DNA of 64,000 bases from assembly GCA_963781725.1 (NCBI GenBank), contig CAWAGV010000002.1, positions 372,001 to 436,000 of the forward strand. Reading direction: 5' to 3'. Position numbers and translations under genes: made by a program. Shown here piece by piece: positions 1 to 8,220 of the stretch (the stretch's first letter is position 1; every line of letters begins with the position of its first letter). The DNA comes from BOG-931 sp963781725. GTDB lineage: Bacteria > Pseudomonadota > Alphaproteobacteria > Rhizobiales > Xanthobacteraceae. The notes beneath the pieces were generated by a model that worked only from the letters and a program-made list of their open reading frames with translations, was not told the origin of the DNA and made no database searches.

Positions 1-574
1 AGGTTTTTTCCTCTTCCGGCTTGCGCTCGGTAAAGCGCGCCGGTTTGCCCTCGCGCAGCAGCGCCAGCGCGCGATTAATCAGGTCCAGCGAGTCTTTGGC
101 TTCCTTGTCGCCGCCCTTGGCTTTTTTGCTCAGGCCGTCGACACGTTTCTCGAGGCTTTCGAGGTCGGCGAGCATCAGCTCGGTCTCGATGGTCTCGATA
201 TCGGCAACCGGATCGATGCGGTTTTCGACATGCGTCACGTCGGTGTCCTCGAAACAGCGCACCACGTGGGCAATGGCATCGACCTCGCGGATGTTGCCGA
301 GGAACTGATTGCCGAGACCCTCGCCTTGCGAAGCCCCGCGCACCAGGCCGGCGATGTCGACGAATGTCAGCCGCGTCGGCACGATTTGCACCGATTTGGC
401 CAACCGGGCCAACGTGTCGAGCCGCTTGTCCGGCACTGCGACTTCGCCGACGTTCGGCTCGATGGTGCAGAACGGATAATTAGCCGCCTGCGCCGCAGCG
501 GTTTCGGTCAGCGCATTGAACAGAGTTGACTTGCCGACGTTGGGCAGGCCGACGATGCCGCATTTGAATCCCAT
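1..574 (-). CDS. ychF: YchF redox-regulated ATPase (OLA family), partial
   Basis: The window cuts this gene, leaving about 191 N-terminal residues; the 3' part lies to the left of base 1. The protein starts MGFKCGIVGLPNVGKS, so the P-loop GLPNVGKS is at residues 9-16. It is followed by the switch region VDIAGLVRGASQGEGLGNQFL-type motif typical of the Obg/YchF branch. YchF is known as an ATP- rather than GTP-preferring P-loop protein that associates with ribosomes and affects translation and oxidative-stress responses. It is followed on the same strand by pth and rplY in the upstream direction, a translation-linked neighbourhood. The ATG at 572-574 is the only sensible start because the P-loop follows immediately. 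Confidence 0.95.
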   Translation of the reverse strand, partial: MGFKCGIVGLPNVGKSTLFNALTETAAAQAANYPFCTIEPNVGEVAVPDKRLDTLARLAKSVQIVPTRLTFVDIAGLVRGASQGEGLGNQFLGNIREVDAIAHVVRCFEDTDVTHVENRIDPVADIETIETELMLADLESLEKRVDGLSKKAKGGDKEAKDSLDLINRALALLREGKPARFTERKPEEEKT

Positions 575-602
575 GGACGATATTCACCTGTTGGACGGCG
601 CT

Positions 603-1226
603 TCACGTTTCATCGCGACCGCCGTTGGACCCGTCATTCGATTCATCGCCAAAGCCCTTCGCGACCATGGCGAGGTGGATTTTGTTCTGGAAAGTCGCGT
701 CCTCGCCGCGGGCGAGGATGTCGGCGCTATCGGCGATGATGTCGATCAGCGCTTCGACCCAGCCACACTCGCTCTTGGCGAAATCGCTGAGCACATAGTG
801 CTGAACCATGTCTTTGTTGCCTGGATGCCCGACACCAATGCGTACGCGGCGATAGTCGTTGCCGATATGCTCCGATATCGAGCGCAGGCCGTTGTGACCG
901 GCGATGCCGCCGCCGATCTTCACCCTGACTTTCGCCGGACGAAGATCGATCTCGTCGTGGAAGACCGTAACGGCGGTGAGCGGAAGCTTGTAGAAATGCA
1001 CGGCCTCAGCCACGGCGCGGCCCGACTCGTTCATGAACGTCCCGGGCAGCAACAGCAGGGCCCGCTCGCCGCCGATCGGGCCCTCGCATGCGACGCCCTG
1101 AAAACGCCGACGCCACGGCCCGATGCCGTGGCGCTTGGCAATCGCCTGCAACACCATGAAGCCGATGTTGTGCCGGTTGCCGGCATAACGCGTCCCCGGA
1201 TTTCCAAGTCCAACCAGGAGCAGCAT
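603..1226 (-). CDS. pth: Peptidyl-tRNA hydrolase
   Basis: Encodes 207 residues, close to the usual bacterial Pth size. It recycles peptidyl-tRNAs dropped by ribosomes by cleaving the ester bond between peptide and tRNA in the cytoplasm. The sequence begins MLLLVGLGNPG and has the catalytic histidine at residue 19 in NRHNIGF. The FMNESG segment carries N66, and HDEIDL carries D91; GGGIAGHNGLRSI is the tRNA-contact region. A longer frame reaches base 1256, but the ATG at 1224-1226 places the conserved GLGNPG at residues 6-11, as in the family, so I chose it. It sits 28 bp from ychF and 66 bp downstream of rplY on the same strand, a common alphaproteobacterial order. The C-terminal tail after residue 185 is hydrophilic and not diagnostic. 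Confidence 0.96.
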   Translation of the reverse strand: MLLLVGLGNPGTRYAGNRHNIGFMVLQAIAKRHGIGPWRRRFQGVACEGPIGGERALLLLPGTFMNESGRAVAEAVHFYKLPLTAVTVFHDEIDLRPAKVRVKIGGGIAGHNGLRSISEHIGNDYRRVRIGVGHPGNKDMVQHYVLSDFAKSECGWVEALIDIIADSADILARGEDATFQNKIHLAMVAKGFGDESNDGSNGGRDET

Positions 1227-1292
1227 CAGCTTCGTCCCGCCAGGGTGGCGGAGCATGAACGGGAAAGTTCACGCTCCGCTAAAGCGGCGACC

Positions 1293-2039
1293 TCACTTCT
1301 TGTCGCCACCGCCCGCAGGCGCTGCGGCGGGGGCGCCACCACCGGCAGCGCCGGGAGCCGCACCAGGCGCGGCACCGGCGGCGCCTTCGGCCGGCGCACC
1401 GGCGGCGGCGGCAGCGGCCGCAGCGGCCGCAGCGGCAGCAGCCGCTTCGGCGGCGGCCTTGAGCTCTTCGGCGTAACCTGACGGCGGCACCACCGTGACC
1501 AGCGTCACGTCCCGGCGTTCCACCACCTTCACGCCTTCGGGCAGCTGGATGTCGCTCAGATGCCTCGAGTAGTTGATGTCGAGGTCGGAGACATCGACGT
1601 CGACGCCGGCGGGAATGGCATCGGCGCGGCAGCGAACCGCGATGGTATGAGCGACGATGCTCACCGTACCGCCACGCTTAACACCCGGCGACTGGTCTGC
1701 ATTCTTCACGCGGATCGGAATGTTGACCCGGATCGTGGCGCCTTCGCCAAGCCGCATGAAATCGACATGCAGCGGCAGATCGTGCACGACGTCGAGCTGG
1801 AAGTCGCGCGGAATGACGCGATGCTTCACGCCATCGATCTCGATGTCATGAATCGTGGTCAGGAAGTGCCCGGCATAGATGCGCTGGTGCAGATCCTTGT
1901 ATTCGAGCGAGATCGGCAGCGGCGGCTTGCCGTCGCCATAGATGATCCCGGGAACGCGGCCGGCTTTGCGTTCGGATCGGGCGGCCCCCTTGCCTGCCTT
2001 CGAACGCGCCGCCGCCTTGATTGAATTGACGGTCGCCAT
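1293..2039 (-). CDS. rplY: 50S ribosomal protein L25/general stress protein Ctc, with Ala/Gly/Pro-rich tail
   Basis: Encodes 248 residues of the long L25/TL5/Ctc form that binds 5S rRNA in the large subunit. The N-terminal L25 domain (about residues 1-95, beginning MATVNSIKAAARSKAGKGAA) includes RKAGRVPGIIYG. The C-terminal TL5-like beta domain (about 100-185) contains HVDFMRLGEG and VNIPIRVKNADQSPG. From about residue 190 the protein turns into a low-complexity tail with a run of about 15 alanines and then APAEG/APGAA-type units. Such tails are common in alphaproteobacterial L25. The ATG at 2037-2039 gives the canonical start; an upstream in-frame extension to 2153 has no family similarity. 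It is co-directional with pth and ychF. Confidence 0.95.
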   Translation of the reverse strand: MATVNSIKAAARSKAGKGAARSERKAGRVPGIIYGDGKPPLPISLEYKDLHQRIYAGHFLTTIHDIEIDGVKHRVIPRDFQLDVVHDLPLHVDFMRLGEGATIRVNIPIRVKNADQSPGVKRGGTVSIVAHTIAVRCRADAIPAGVDVDVSDLDINYSRHLSDIQLPEGVKVVERRDVTLVTVVPPSGYAEELKAAAEAAAAAAAAAAAAAAAGAPAEGAAGAAPGAAPGAAGGGAPAAAPAGGGDKK

Positions 2040-2194
2040 GATGGGTCTATCCTTGTCTAAAGCTTTGTCTTTTGGACGGAATCCCGCGGCAGCCTCCAGG
2101 GGTGCTGGGGCCGCGGACGCGGCTTCTATAGCGGCGCAGGTGGCGAAAAACAAGGAAGCAATACCGCGGTCCGGCCGGACCGGGTCAACCGCAG

Positions 2195-2467
2195 TTAACC
2201 GTTTGCCGCCGGCGCGGTCTTGCCGAGCGCCGCTTCCAGCGCCGCGACCCGGGTCTTGAGGGCTTCGTTTTCTTCGCGCGCCAAGCGGGCCATCTCCTTG
2301 ACCGCTTCAAAGTCCTCGCGCTTGACCACATCGAGATCGCGCAAGATACGCTCGGCCTGGGTACGAAACAGCGTCTCGACCTCGCGGCGGACGCCCGAAG
2401 CGGCGCCAGCGGCGTCGTTCATCAAACGGGCCACTTCATCGAAGAAACGGTTGGTCGTCTGGACCAT
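2195..2467 (-). CDS. ubiK: UbiK-family accessory factor (BMFP/YqiC domain)
   Basis: A 90-residue protein beginning MVQTTNRFFDEVARLMNDAAG and ending in a coiled-coil segment with EENEALKTRVAALEAALG. This matches the BMFP/YqiC family, whose enterobacterial member UbiK helps the ubiquinone-biosynthesis hydroxylase complex and interacts with membranes. The VKREDFEAVKEMARLAREENE stretch is the family's most recognisable feature. The gene is divergent from lgt with 117 bp between starts, an arrangement common in the Hyphomicrobiales. The start is the ATG at 2465-2467; longer same-frame extensions run into lgt antisense sequence and are artefacts. Confidence 0.88.
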   Translation of the reverse strand: MVQTTNRFFDEVARLMNDAAGAASGVRREVETLFRTQAERILRDLDVVKREDFEAVKEMARLAREENEALKTRVAALEAALGKTAPAANG

Positions 2468-2584
2468 AGCTGCCTCCGGGAGTCCCGCTTGCCATGCGGA
2501 CAGACAATGGCGATGGTGCGGCCCCCTCGCAAGAGGTGCGTCGCGCCCGACGACGCCACCGCTCACGCGCATGGAAGCCGCCTG

Positions 2585-3415
2585 ATGTTCGTCCTGCCGG
2601 TTCTGCCATTTCCAGCAATCAATCCGGTGCTGATCCACCTCGGCCCGCTGGCGATCCGATGGTATGCACTCGCTTACATCGTCGGCATCATTGCCGGCTG
2701 GTTCTATGCCCGCACCATCATCGCGTCGGAGCGGCTTTGGGGCGGACCGGCGCCGCTGAAAATCATCGACTTCGACGACTTTATTGTCTGGATCACGCTG
2801 GGAATCATTCTCGGCGGCCGCACCGGATACGTCCTGTTCTACAACTTCCCGCACTTCGCCGAGCATCCGTTGCAGATCCTGGAGTTGTGGAACGGCGGCA
2901 TGTCGTTCCACGGCGGCGTGCTCGGCTGCTGCGTCGCGATCGTGCTGTTCGCCTTGCGGCGCCGCATCCCCATCCTGTCGCTCGCGGACGTGACGGCCGC
3001 GGTGGCGCCGATCGGCCTGTTTCTCGGCCGCATCGCCAATTTCATCAACGGCGAATTGTGGGGACGTCCCACCGACGTGCCGTGGGCCATGGTGTTTCCG
3101 AACGGCGGTCCGGTGCCGCGCCATCCGAGCCAGCTTTATGAAGCGACCCTCGAAGGCATCGTCCTCCTCATCGTGCTTGGATTGATGGTGCGCGCCGGAT
3201 GGCTCAAGCGCCCCGGCGTCATCACCGGCGCCTTCGCCATCGGCTACGGTGCGGCGCGCATGACCTGCGAACTGTTCCGCGAACCCGACGTTCAGCTCGG
3301 TTTCCTGTGGGGTGGACTGACCATGGGAATGCTGCTGTGCATTCCGCTGATCCTGGGAGGAATTGCGATCATCGCCTTCGCGCTCCGGGGCAAGCCGCAA
3401 ACCGACAATGGCTGA
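2585..3415 (+). CDS. lgt: Phosphatidylglycerol--prolipoprotein diacylglyceryl transferase
   Basis: A 276-residue inner-membrane enzyme that transfers diacylglyceryl from phosphatidylglycerol to the lipobox cysteine of prolipoproteins, the first lipoprotein maturation step. It shows about seven hydrophobic segments. The Lgt signature is at GRIANFINGELWGRPT, with GGRTGYVLFY and the catalytic-region histidine in MSFHGGVLG. HPSQLYEA is another family hallmark. The ATG at 2585 gives MFVLPVLPFPAINP, a typical Lgt N-terminus; longer upstream frames do not match. Its stop overlaps the start of the next gene by 8 bp, indicating translational coupling with the methyltransferase at 3408. Confidence 0.96.
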   Translation: MFVLPVLPFPAINPVLIHLGPLAIRWYALAYIVGIIAGWFYARTIIASERLWGGPAPLKIIDFDDFIVWITLGIILGGRTGYVLFYNFPHFAEHPLQILELWNGGMSFHGGVLGCCVAIVLFALRRRIPILSLADVTAAVAPIGLFLGRIANFINGELWGRPTDVPWAMVFPNGGPVPRHPSQLYEATLEGIVLLIVLGLMVRAGWLKRPGVITGAFAIGYGAARMTCELFREPDVQLGFLWGGLTMGMLLCIPLILGGIAIIAFALRGKPQTDNG

Positions 3416-4511
3416 CGCACACTCGCCGCTCGAACAGGAAATCCGCAGGCTCATCACCGCTGCCGGGCCGATGCCGGTGGCGGACTATATGCGGCTTTGC
3501 CTGACGCATCCGCAGCACGGCTACTACACCACGCGCGATCCGTTCGGCAGCAGCGGCGATTTCGTCACCGCCCCCGAGATCAGCCAGATGTTCGGCGAAC
3601 TGGTCGGATTATGGATGGCCGCCGTCTGGCAGCGGATGGGCGCGCCGGAAAACGTCCGCGTCATCGAACTTGGTCCGGGCCGCGGCACATTGATGATGGA
3701 TGCGCTGCGCGCCGTGCGCGTCATAAAAGCGTTCCGCGCCGCGATCGTACTGCACCTGGTTGAAATCAGCCCTGCCCTGAAAAAAATGCAGCAGGAGACG
3801 CTTGCCGGCACCGACATTCCGGCGTTTTGGCACGACACCCTCGACGGCGTGGCGGGCGGGCCGTGCATCATCATCGCCAACGAGTTCATCGACGCGTTGC
3901 CGGTGCATCAAGCCGTGAAACAGCCTGACGGCTGGCACGAACGCGTCATCGAAATCGGCGCCGACGGCCAGCTTTGCTTCGGCGTGGCGCGCGAAATCCT
4001 GCCGCACTTCGAAACCGGGCTGCCGCGCGCGCTCCGCCAATCTCCCGACGGTTCGATCTTCGAATGGCGCGACGACCGCACGGCACTTGAGATCGGCCGG
4101 CGCGTGCGCTCCGACGGGGCGGCGTTGATCCTGGATTACGGCCACATCCACTACAACACCGGCGATACATTGCAGGCGGTCGCCGGACACGCTTACGCCA
4201 ATCCGCTGCGCAATCCTGGCGAAGCCGACCTCACTGCGCATGTCGATTTCGAGGCGCTGGCGCAAAGCGCGGAAAGCATCGGCGGCCGCATTCACGGGCC
4301 GGTCACCCAGCGCGATTTTCTGCTGCGTCTGGGCATCGACAAGCGCGCCGAGGCGCTGAAATCCGGCTTGCCGCGCGACAAGGCGCTCAAGATCGAAATG
4401 GCGATGTCGCGCCTGACCGAAACTGGCGCGACAGGCATGGGCGAATTATTCAAGGCGCTGGCGATCACCGATCCGACAGTCGAAGCCGTCGCCGGATTTG
4501 AAACCGCATGA
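3408..4511 (+). CDS. Class I SAM-dependent methyltransferase, MidA/NDUFAF7 family
   Basis: A 367-residue protein of the DUF185/NDUFAF7 (MidA) family. The SAM-binding motif I is ELGPGRGTLMMDAL around residue 85, preceded by PFGSSGDFVTAPEISQMFGE, a family signature, and followed by IIIANEFIDALPVHQ. Mitochondrial NDUFAF7 dimethylates an arginine of a complex I subunit; the bacterial substrate is less certain, so I leave the product general. It overlaps lgt by 8 bp and the next gene by 4 bp (ATGA), so lgt, this gene and pgeF look like one transcription unit. The order lgt-methyltransferase-laccase-domain gene is conserved in many Rhizobiales (established neighbourhood, recalled rather than searched). 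Confidence 0.9.
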   Translation: MADAHSPLEQEIRRLITAAGPMPVADYMRLCLTHPQHGYYTTRDPFGSSGDFVTAPEISQMFGELVGLWMAAVWQRMGAPENVRVIELGPGRGTLMMDALRAVRVIKAFRAAIVLHLVEISPALKKMQQETLAGTDIPAFWHDTLDGVAGGPCIIIANEFIDALPVHQAVKQPDGWHERVIEIGADGQLCFGVAREILPHFETGLPRALRQSPDGSIFEWRDDRTALEIGRRVRSDGAALILDYGHIHYNTGDTLQAVAGHAYANPLRNPGEADLTAHVDFEALAQSAESIGGRIHGPVTQRDFLLRLGIDKRAEALKSGLPRDKALKIEMAMSRLTETGATGMGELFKALAITDPTVEAVAGFETA

Positions 4512-5275
4512 TGATCGAAGCATCCACGCTTGCCTTCGACGGCATCCGTCATGGTTTCTTCACCCGCGAAGGCGGCGTCTCGAACGGCCTTTATGCAAGC
4601 CTCAACGGCGGCGTCGGCTCGAAGGATGACGCCGGACATGTCGCGGAAAACCGCGCGCGCATGGCGGGCGCGCTCGGCGTGGCGCCGGGGCGATTTCTGA
4701 CCGCCTTCCAGATCCACTCGCCTCAAGTCGTCGTCGTCGAAACGCCGTGGACCGCGGAGACGCGGCCGCGCGCCGACGCGATTGTCACGCGCATGCGGGC
4801 GCTCGCGATCGGCATCAGCACCGCGGATTGCGGGCCGGTTCTTCTGGCCGATCCGAAGGCTCGCGTTATCGGCGCGGCGCACGCCGGCTGGCGCGGCGCG
4901 CTCACCGGCGTCGTCGAGGCGGCGATCGAGGCGATGGAGCAACTCGGCGCCAAACGCAGCGAAATCCGCGCCGCGCTCGGACCGATGATCCGTCAGCAAA
5001 ACTATGAGGTCGGCGCCGACCTGATCGCCCGTTTTGGCGCCGAGGACCCGGCCAGCAACCGGTTCTTCGCTGCTGCCTCGCGCGACGGCCACGCCATGTT
5101 CGACCTGGCGGGCTATATCGGCTCCCGGCTGAGCCGGGCCGGCATCCACTCCATCGAAGACTTGGGCCACTGCACTTACGCCGACCCGACGAGGTTTTTT
5201 AGTTTCCGCCGCACCACCCATCGCGGCGAGGCGGATTACGGCCGCCACGTCAACGCCATCGCCCTCGCCGACTGA
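4508..5275 (+). CDS. pgeF: Peptidoglycan editing factor PgeF / YfiH-type laccase-domain protein
   Basis: A 255-residue member of the multicopper-polyphenol oxidoreductase-like (YfiH/LACC1) family. Visible hallmarks are HGFFTREGGVSNGLYASLN near the N-terminus and the metal/active-site cluster in ISTADCGPVLL and GAAHAGWRGALTG. There is also a C-terminal CTYADPTRFFSFRRTT-HRGEADYGR block. Family members have purine-nucleoside phosphorylase-type activity, and E. coli PgeF removes mis-incorporated residues from peptidoglycan precursors. The laccase name is historical. The gene starts inside the stop of the methyltransferase (ATGA overlap), so it is translated with it. Confidence 0.9.
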   Translation: MMIEASTLAFDGIRHGFFTREGGVSNGLYASLNGGVGSKDDAGHVAENRARMAGALGVAPGRFLTAFQIHSPQVVVVETPWTAETRPRADAIVTRMRALAIGISTADCGPVLLADPKARVIGAAHAGWRGALTGVVEAAIEAMEQLGAKRSEIRAALGPMIRQQNYEVGADLIARFGAEDPASNRFFAAASRDGHAMFDLAGYIGSRLSRAGIHSIEDLGHCTYADPTRFFSFRRTTHRGEADYGRHVNAIALAD

Positions 5276-5424
5276 AGCCCGGCACAGCCCCTCAAAGCGC
5301 CTGTAACCGGCTGTTAGGCCAGTCAGAAAGCTGCGGGGACAAGGCCCTGATACATATTGCCAGCCCAGCAAGCGGCTTGTATCAGGACCGCAAAAGTCTC
5401 TGCCGGGCGCGCAGGAGAGCGGGA

Positions 5425-6378
5425 ATGACGGGCAAAAACGGGGCGATCAAGCTCGTCTCCGGCAATTCCAACCCTGCGCTTGCCGAGGCCATCGGCAGCC
5501 ATCTCAACACCCCGCTGACCAAGGCGATCGTGCGGCGCTTCGCCGACAACGAAATCTTCGTCGAGATTCAGGAGAACGTGCGCGGCGCCGACGTTTTCGT
5601 CATTCAATCGACCTCATACCCGGCCAACGACCTTCTGATGGAGCTCTTGATCATCATCGACGCGCTGCGGCGCGCGTCGGCGCGGCGCATCACGGCGGTC
5701 ATTCCCTATTTCGGCTACGCACGGCAGGATCGCAAAGTCGGCCCGCGCACGCCGATCTCGGCCAAGCTCGTCGCCAATCTCATCACCCGCGCCGGCGCCG
5801 ACCGGGTGATGACGCTCGATCTCCACGCCGGACAAATTCAGGGCTTTTTCGACATCCCGACCGACAATCTGTTCGCCGCTCCGGTGATGATGCGCGACAT
5901 CCGGCAGCGCTTCGACCTCAGCAAAGTCATCGTGGTGTCGCCCGACGTCGGCGGCGTGGTGCGCGCGCGCGGGCTCGCCAAGCGCATCAACACACCGCTC
6001 GCGATCGTCGACAAGCGGCGCGAGCGGCCGGGCGAATCCGAAGTGGCCAACGTCATCGGCGAAGTCAATGGCGGCGTCTGCATCCTGGTGGACGACATCG
6101 TCGATTCCGGCGGCACGCTGATCAACGCCGGGGATGCCCTGCTCGAGCGCGGCGCCTCCGAGGTCTACGCCTACATCACCCACGGCGTGCTCTCCGGCGG
6201 AGCGGCGGCGCGCGTCGCCAAATCGAACCTCAAAGAGCTGGTGATCACCGACTCCATTTTGCCGACCAAAGCCGTCTCCGACGCCGGCAATATCCGCCTG
6301 CTGTCGATCGCGCCGCTGATCGGCGAAGCGATCAACCGCACCGCCGCCGAGGAATCGGTGTCGAGCTTGTTCGACTAG
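5425..6378 (+). CDS. prs: Ribose-phosphate pyrophosphokinase (PRPP synthetase)
   Basis: A 317-residue class I PRPP synthetase that makes PRPP from ribose 5-phosphate and ATP for nucleotide, histidine and tryptophan synthesis. Motifs seen are GNSNPALAEAIG at the N-terminus, ENVRGADVFVIQST, YFGYARQDRK in the catalytic flexible loop, and the PRPP-binding loop VDDIVDSGGTLINA near residue 215. The ATG at 5425 gives MTGKNGAIKLVSGNSN; a longer frame from 5377 adds unsupported residues. The 149-bp gap after pgeF suggests its own promoter. A weak hairpin with a short T-run follows the stop. Confidence 0.97.
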   Translation: MTGKNGAIKLVSGNSNPALAEAIGSHLNTPLTKAIVRRFADNEIFVEIQENVRGADVFVIQSTSYPANDLLMELLIIIDALRRASARRITAVIPYFGYARQDRKVGPRTPISAKLVANLITRAGADRVMTLDLHAGQIQGFFDIPTDNLFAAPVMMRDIRQRFDLSKVIVVSPDVGGVVRARGLAKRINTPLAIVDKRRERPGESEVANVIGEVNGGVCILVDDIVDSGGTLINAGDALLERGASEVYAYITHGVLSGGAAARVAKSNLKELVITDSILPTKAVSDAGNIRLLSIAPLIGEAINRTAAEESVSSLFD

Positions 6379-6409
6379 CCGGGCGGTTTCGGGGTTTCGG
6401 CCCGGTTTT
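6379..6409 (+). terminator. Candidate weak terminator after prs
   Basis: CCGGGC (6379-6384) can pair with GCCCGG (6400-6405) across a 15-nt loop, followed by TTTT (6406-6409). The stem starts directly after the prs stop codon. The loop is long and the T-run short, so this is only a candidate. Confidence 0.35.
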
Positions 6410-6745
6410 GGGCCAAGCTCTCGACATTTTCGCGCCCCCACCTCGCCCACAGTCCGCCTTAGTCGCCGAGTCAACTTGTCGCAGTCCGTCCTGTGGACGG
6501 TCATACACACGGCATTGTGTGGCGGGGGCAAATCACTTCATGAGTTCCGTTATCGGCGGTCTCAAAAGCCTTTAGCGGAATTTGGCGGGAAGATTCGTGC
6601 CGTTTATAGTTGGCGGACGTACTGATTCGCGCTCCTCCGTCAATTTATCGGCGTGAGTTCTCCCTGCGTCAAATCGCAGCCGAGCGTTGGCAATGTCAGT
6701 GGCGTGTGCATTTCCACTCAAGGACAGAACGGAGCTGGAGACGGC
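6379..6745. other. 367-bp gap between prs and the YbjN gene
   Basis: No convincing reading frame on either strand. Apart from the weak terminator just after prs, there is a small hairpin CCGTCC-TGT-GGACGG around 6487-6501. The last ~100 bp are slightly AT-richer and probably hold the promoter of the YbjN-proC pair. No recognisable RNA gene. Confidence 0.6.
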
Positions 6746-7246
6746 ATGTCCCTCATTGAGCTGACACGGAATCATTCAAGCAATCCGCTCGAAGTTGTCG
6801 AGCGGATGGCTTCGGGCAACGATTGGCCGTTCGAACGGGCGGGCGAGGATGAGATCGCGCTTGTCGTCACCGGCCGCTGGACCAACTACCAGGTTTCGTT
6901 CACGTGGATGGGCGACATCGAGGCGCTGCATCTGGCCTGCGCCTTCGACATCCGGATTCCGGAAACGCGGCTCGCGGAAGTGCAGCAACTCATCGCCATG
7001 ATCAACGAGCAGTTGTGGATCGGGCATTTCGATGTGTGGACGCAAAACGGCATGGTGATGTTCCGTCACGCGCTGGTTTTGGCGGGCGGCGTTGCGCCGT
7101 CCGGCGGACAGTGCGAGGCGGTCTTCAGCAGCGCACTCGACGCCTGCGAGCGCTACTTTCCGGCGTTTCAATTCGTGGTATGGGCGGGCAAGCCCGCACG
7201 CGAGGCGATGGAAGCCTCGATGTTCGAGACTTCGGGCGAGGCGTGA
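6746..7246 (+). CDS. YbjN domain-containing protein
   Basis: A 166-residue protein starting MSLIELTRNHSSNPLEVVERMA. The family is recognised from the pattern of alternating charged and aromatic stretches (DWPFERAGEDEIALVVTG, YQVSFTWMGDIEALHLACAFD, MINEQLWIGHFDVW). This matches the YbjN/sensory-transduction regulator family seen before proC in Rhizobiales. Its biochemical role is not established; the fold is related to type III secretion chaperones. The ATG at 6746 is preceded by GGAGCTGGAGAC, a good ribosome-binding site. A longer frame from 6653 is unlikely. The stop overlaps a GTG start for proC by 4 bp, so the two genes are co-translated. Confidence 0.8.
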   Translation: MSLIELTRNHSSNPLEVVERMASGNDWPFERAGEDEIALVVTGRWTNYQVSFTWMGDIEALHLACAFDIRIPETRLAEVQQLIAMINEQLWIGHFDVWTQNGMVMFRHALVLAGGVAPSGGQCEAVFSSALDACERYFPAFQFVVWAGKPAREAMEASMFETSGEA

Positions 7247-8076
7247 CGGAAGCGGCACGCGATCTGCGCGACTTCACCGGCCGCATTGTCATCGTCGGCG
7301 CCGGGAAAATGGGCGGCGCGCTGCTCGAAGGCTGGCTGCGCCTCGGCCTTGAACCGAAAAATATCGCCGTACTCGAACCGCAACCGGCCCCACAGATTTC
7401 GGCGCTCGGCAGTCGCGGATTGCAGATCAATCCGAGCTTGTCCTCGCTGTCGAATGTCGAAGCCATCGTCATCGCAGTGAAGCCGCAAATCGCCGCCGAA
7501 GCGCTGCCGCCGCTGGCGCCGCTGATCGGCCCGTCGACCGTCGTGGTTTCGATCATGGCCGGACGGACAATTCGATCGATCGCCGGCGCGCTGAACCGGC
7601 CGTGCGCACTGGTCCGCGCCATGCCCAACACGCCGGCGGCAATCGGCCGGGGCATGACGGTCGCGGTGGCGCACGGCGCCGATGGTGCGCAGCGCAACCT
7701 TGCGGATCGCCTGCTCGGCGCAACCGGAGCGGTCGAGTGGATCGCGGACGAGGCGCTGATGGATGCGGTCACCGCCGTTTCGGGCTCAGGCCCGGCTTAT
7801 GTCTTCCTGCTGGCGGAGACACTGGCGCAGGCCGGCGTCGCGGCGGGACTACCTGCCGGGCTTGCCGCGAAGCTGGCGCGAGAAACCGTCTCCGGTTCCG
7901 GCGAGTTGTTGCACCGGGACACAACCGAGGCGTCGGTGCTGCGGCAGAACGTGACGTCGCCAGGCGGCACAACCGCAGCCGCCCTTGACGTCCTGATGGG
8001 CAAGGACGGACTTGCGGCATTGATGGAGAAGGCTGTGGCTGCCGCGACCCGGCGCTCACGGGAACTCGCGGGCTAG
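7243..8076 (+). CDS. proC: Pyrroline-5-carboxylate reductase
   Basis: A 277-residue NAD(P)H-dependent enzyme for the last step of proline synthesis (1-pyrroline-5-carboxylate to proline). The Rossmann motif IVIVGAGKMGGALLEGWL is near the N-terminus. VRAMPNTPAAIGRGMT and the C-terminal signature SGSGPAYVFLLAETLAQAGV, with TTAALDVLMG, complete the family pattern. The start is read as GTG 7243-7245 inside the stop of the YbjN gene (GTGA overlap). No in-frame ATG lies close enough to keep the Rossmann strand intact, and this length fits the family (about 270). Confidence 0.94.
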   Translation: MTEAARDLRDFTGRIVIVGAGKMGGALLEGWLRLGLEPKNIAVLEPQPAPQISALGSRGLQINPSLSSLSNVEAIVIAVKPQIAAEALPPLAPLIGPSTVVVSIMAGRTIRSIAGALNRPCALVRAMPNTPAAIGRGMTVAVAHGADGAQRNLADRLLGATGAVEWIADEALMDAVTAVSGSGPAYVFLLAETLAQAGVAAGLPAGLAAKLARETVSGSGELLHRDTTEASVLRQNVTSPGGTTAAALDVLMGKDGLAALMEKAVAAATRRSRELAG

Positions 8077-8089
8077 CGGGGCGAGTTTG
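8063..8089 (+). terminator. Weak hairpin at the proC stop
   Basis: AACTCGC (8063-8069) pairs with GCGAGTT (8081-8087), spanning the proC stop codon, followed only by TTG. It could slow transcription at the end of proC, but a U-tract is essentially absent. Confidence 0.25.
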
Positions 8090-8220
8090 ATAGTCGCACG
8101 TGCCGCTGAAGCGTGTTGTTTCCCAGTCTTGGAACCTCTCTGCGGCCGCCTTACATTTGAAGATGCCGGTGCGGGAATATTTCCGCACGATGCGCGTTCA
8201 AGGCGTACAGGAGTTGTGTC

